Source: Tieghemiomyces parasiticus (taxonomy: Eukaryota > Kickxellomycota > Dimargaritomycetes > Dimargaritales > Dimargaritaceae). From it: a stretch of DNA of 29,554 nucleotides. Within the stretch, counting starts at the first letter, position 1. Each line of letters opens with the position of its first letter. Below, piece by piece: positions 29,483 through 29,554 of the stretch. The translations under genes were made by a program, and so were the position numbers. The notes under the pieces were generated by a model that searched no databases, was not told where the DNA came from, and saw only the letters and a list, made by a program, of their open reading frames with translations. The stretch is from contig JANBPT010000582.1 of assembly GCA_027575765.1 (NCBI GenBank), forward strand, positions 1-29,554, written 5' to 3'.

Positions 29483-29554
29483 ATGGACGAGAGCTTCCAG
29501 CTCAACGCCAGCCTGCTCAATAGCGGGTCGGAGGAGCTGGAGGGCGGCAGTGAC
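29483..29554 (+). CDS. start of a gene truncated by the window end
   Basis: ATG 29483 opens a frame of 24 codons that runs off the end: MDESFQLNASLLNSGSEELE followed by GGSD. Codons are GC-ending (GAC, GAG, AGC, TTC, CAG, CTC, AAC, GCC) like those of ERG24, and the ATG follows a long C/T-rich leader, as before other genes here. Too short to identify. It is acidic and polar, with no signal peptide. Confidence 0.5.
   Translation, partial: MDESFQLNASLLNSGSEELEGGSD

Overview
The window looks like nuclear DNA from a fungus, probably an early-diverging lineage, although the exact group cannot be read from 29.5 kb. The evidence is a sterol C-14 reductase (ERG24), a velvet-domain regulator, short spliceosomal introns (91-170 bp, GT..AG, CTAAT/CTGAC branch sites), TATA boxes and AATAAA signals. 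Real genes are sparse and lie between long stretches of decayed transposon and unassigned DNA.

Layout. 1-2.5 kb: no confident gene. 2.6-4.0 kb (minus): intronless ERG24. 5.7-7.2 kb (minus): a velvet-domain gene split into four short exons that no single long ORF reveals. 8.5 kb: a 39-residue piece resembling the RNase H1 N-terminal domain. 9.25-13.5 kb: a transposon block almost without CpG. It holds the front end of one LTR element (A), then a Ty3/gypsy-like element (B, 10290-13499) with two diverged LTRs, gag, a retropepsin region and a broken start of reverse transcriptase. Two copies of a 133-bp MITE-like insert sit in B's pol in opposite orientation. 14.9 and 16.9 kb: two diverged copies of an unknown repeat. 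15.8-16.0 kb (minus): a small secreted-protein gene with a good TATA box and poly(A) signal. 17.6-17.9 kb: a solo LTR related to element B. 18.8-19.9 kb (minus): a two-exon gene for a Q/P/H-rich protein with a 12-cysteine tail. 21.7-23.1 kb (plus): a two-exon ribokinase gene. 24.8-25.1 kb (minus): an LTR of the same type as element A. 26.0 kb (minus): a short TATA-preceded ORF. 29483 to the end: the first 24 codons of a plus-strand gene that leaves the window.

The genes do not form a pathway. ERG24 acts in ergosterol synthesis in the ER membrane, the velvet protein would be a nuclear regulator, ribokinase is cytosolic sugar metabolism, and the two small proteins are secreted or peripheral. 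The strongest unusual signals are the near-total CpG loss confined to the transposon block, which suggests cytosine methylation of transposons, the inverted MITE pair inside pol, and the hidden velvet gene. All calls come from reading the sequence by eye. No database search was run.
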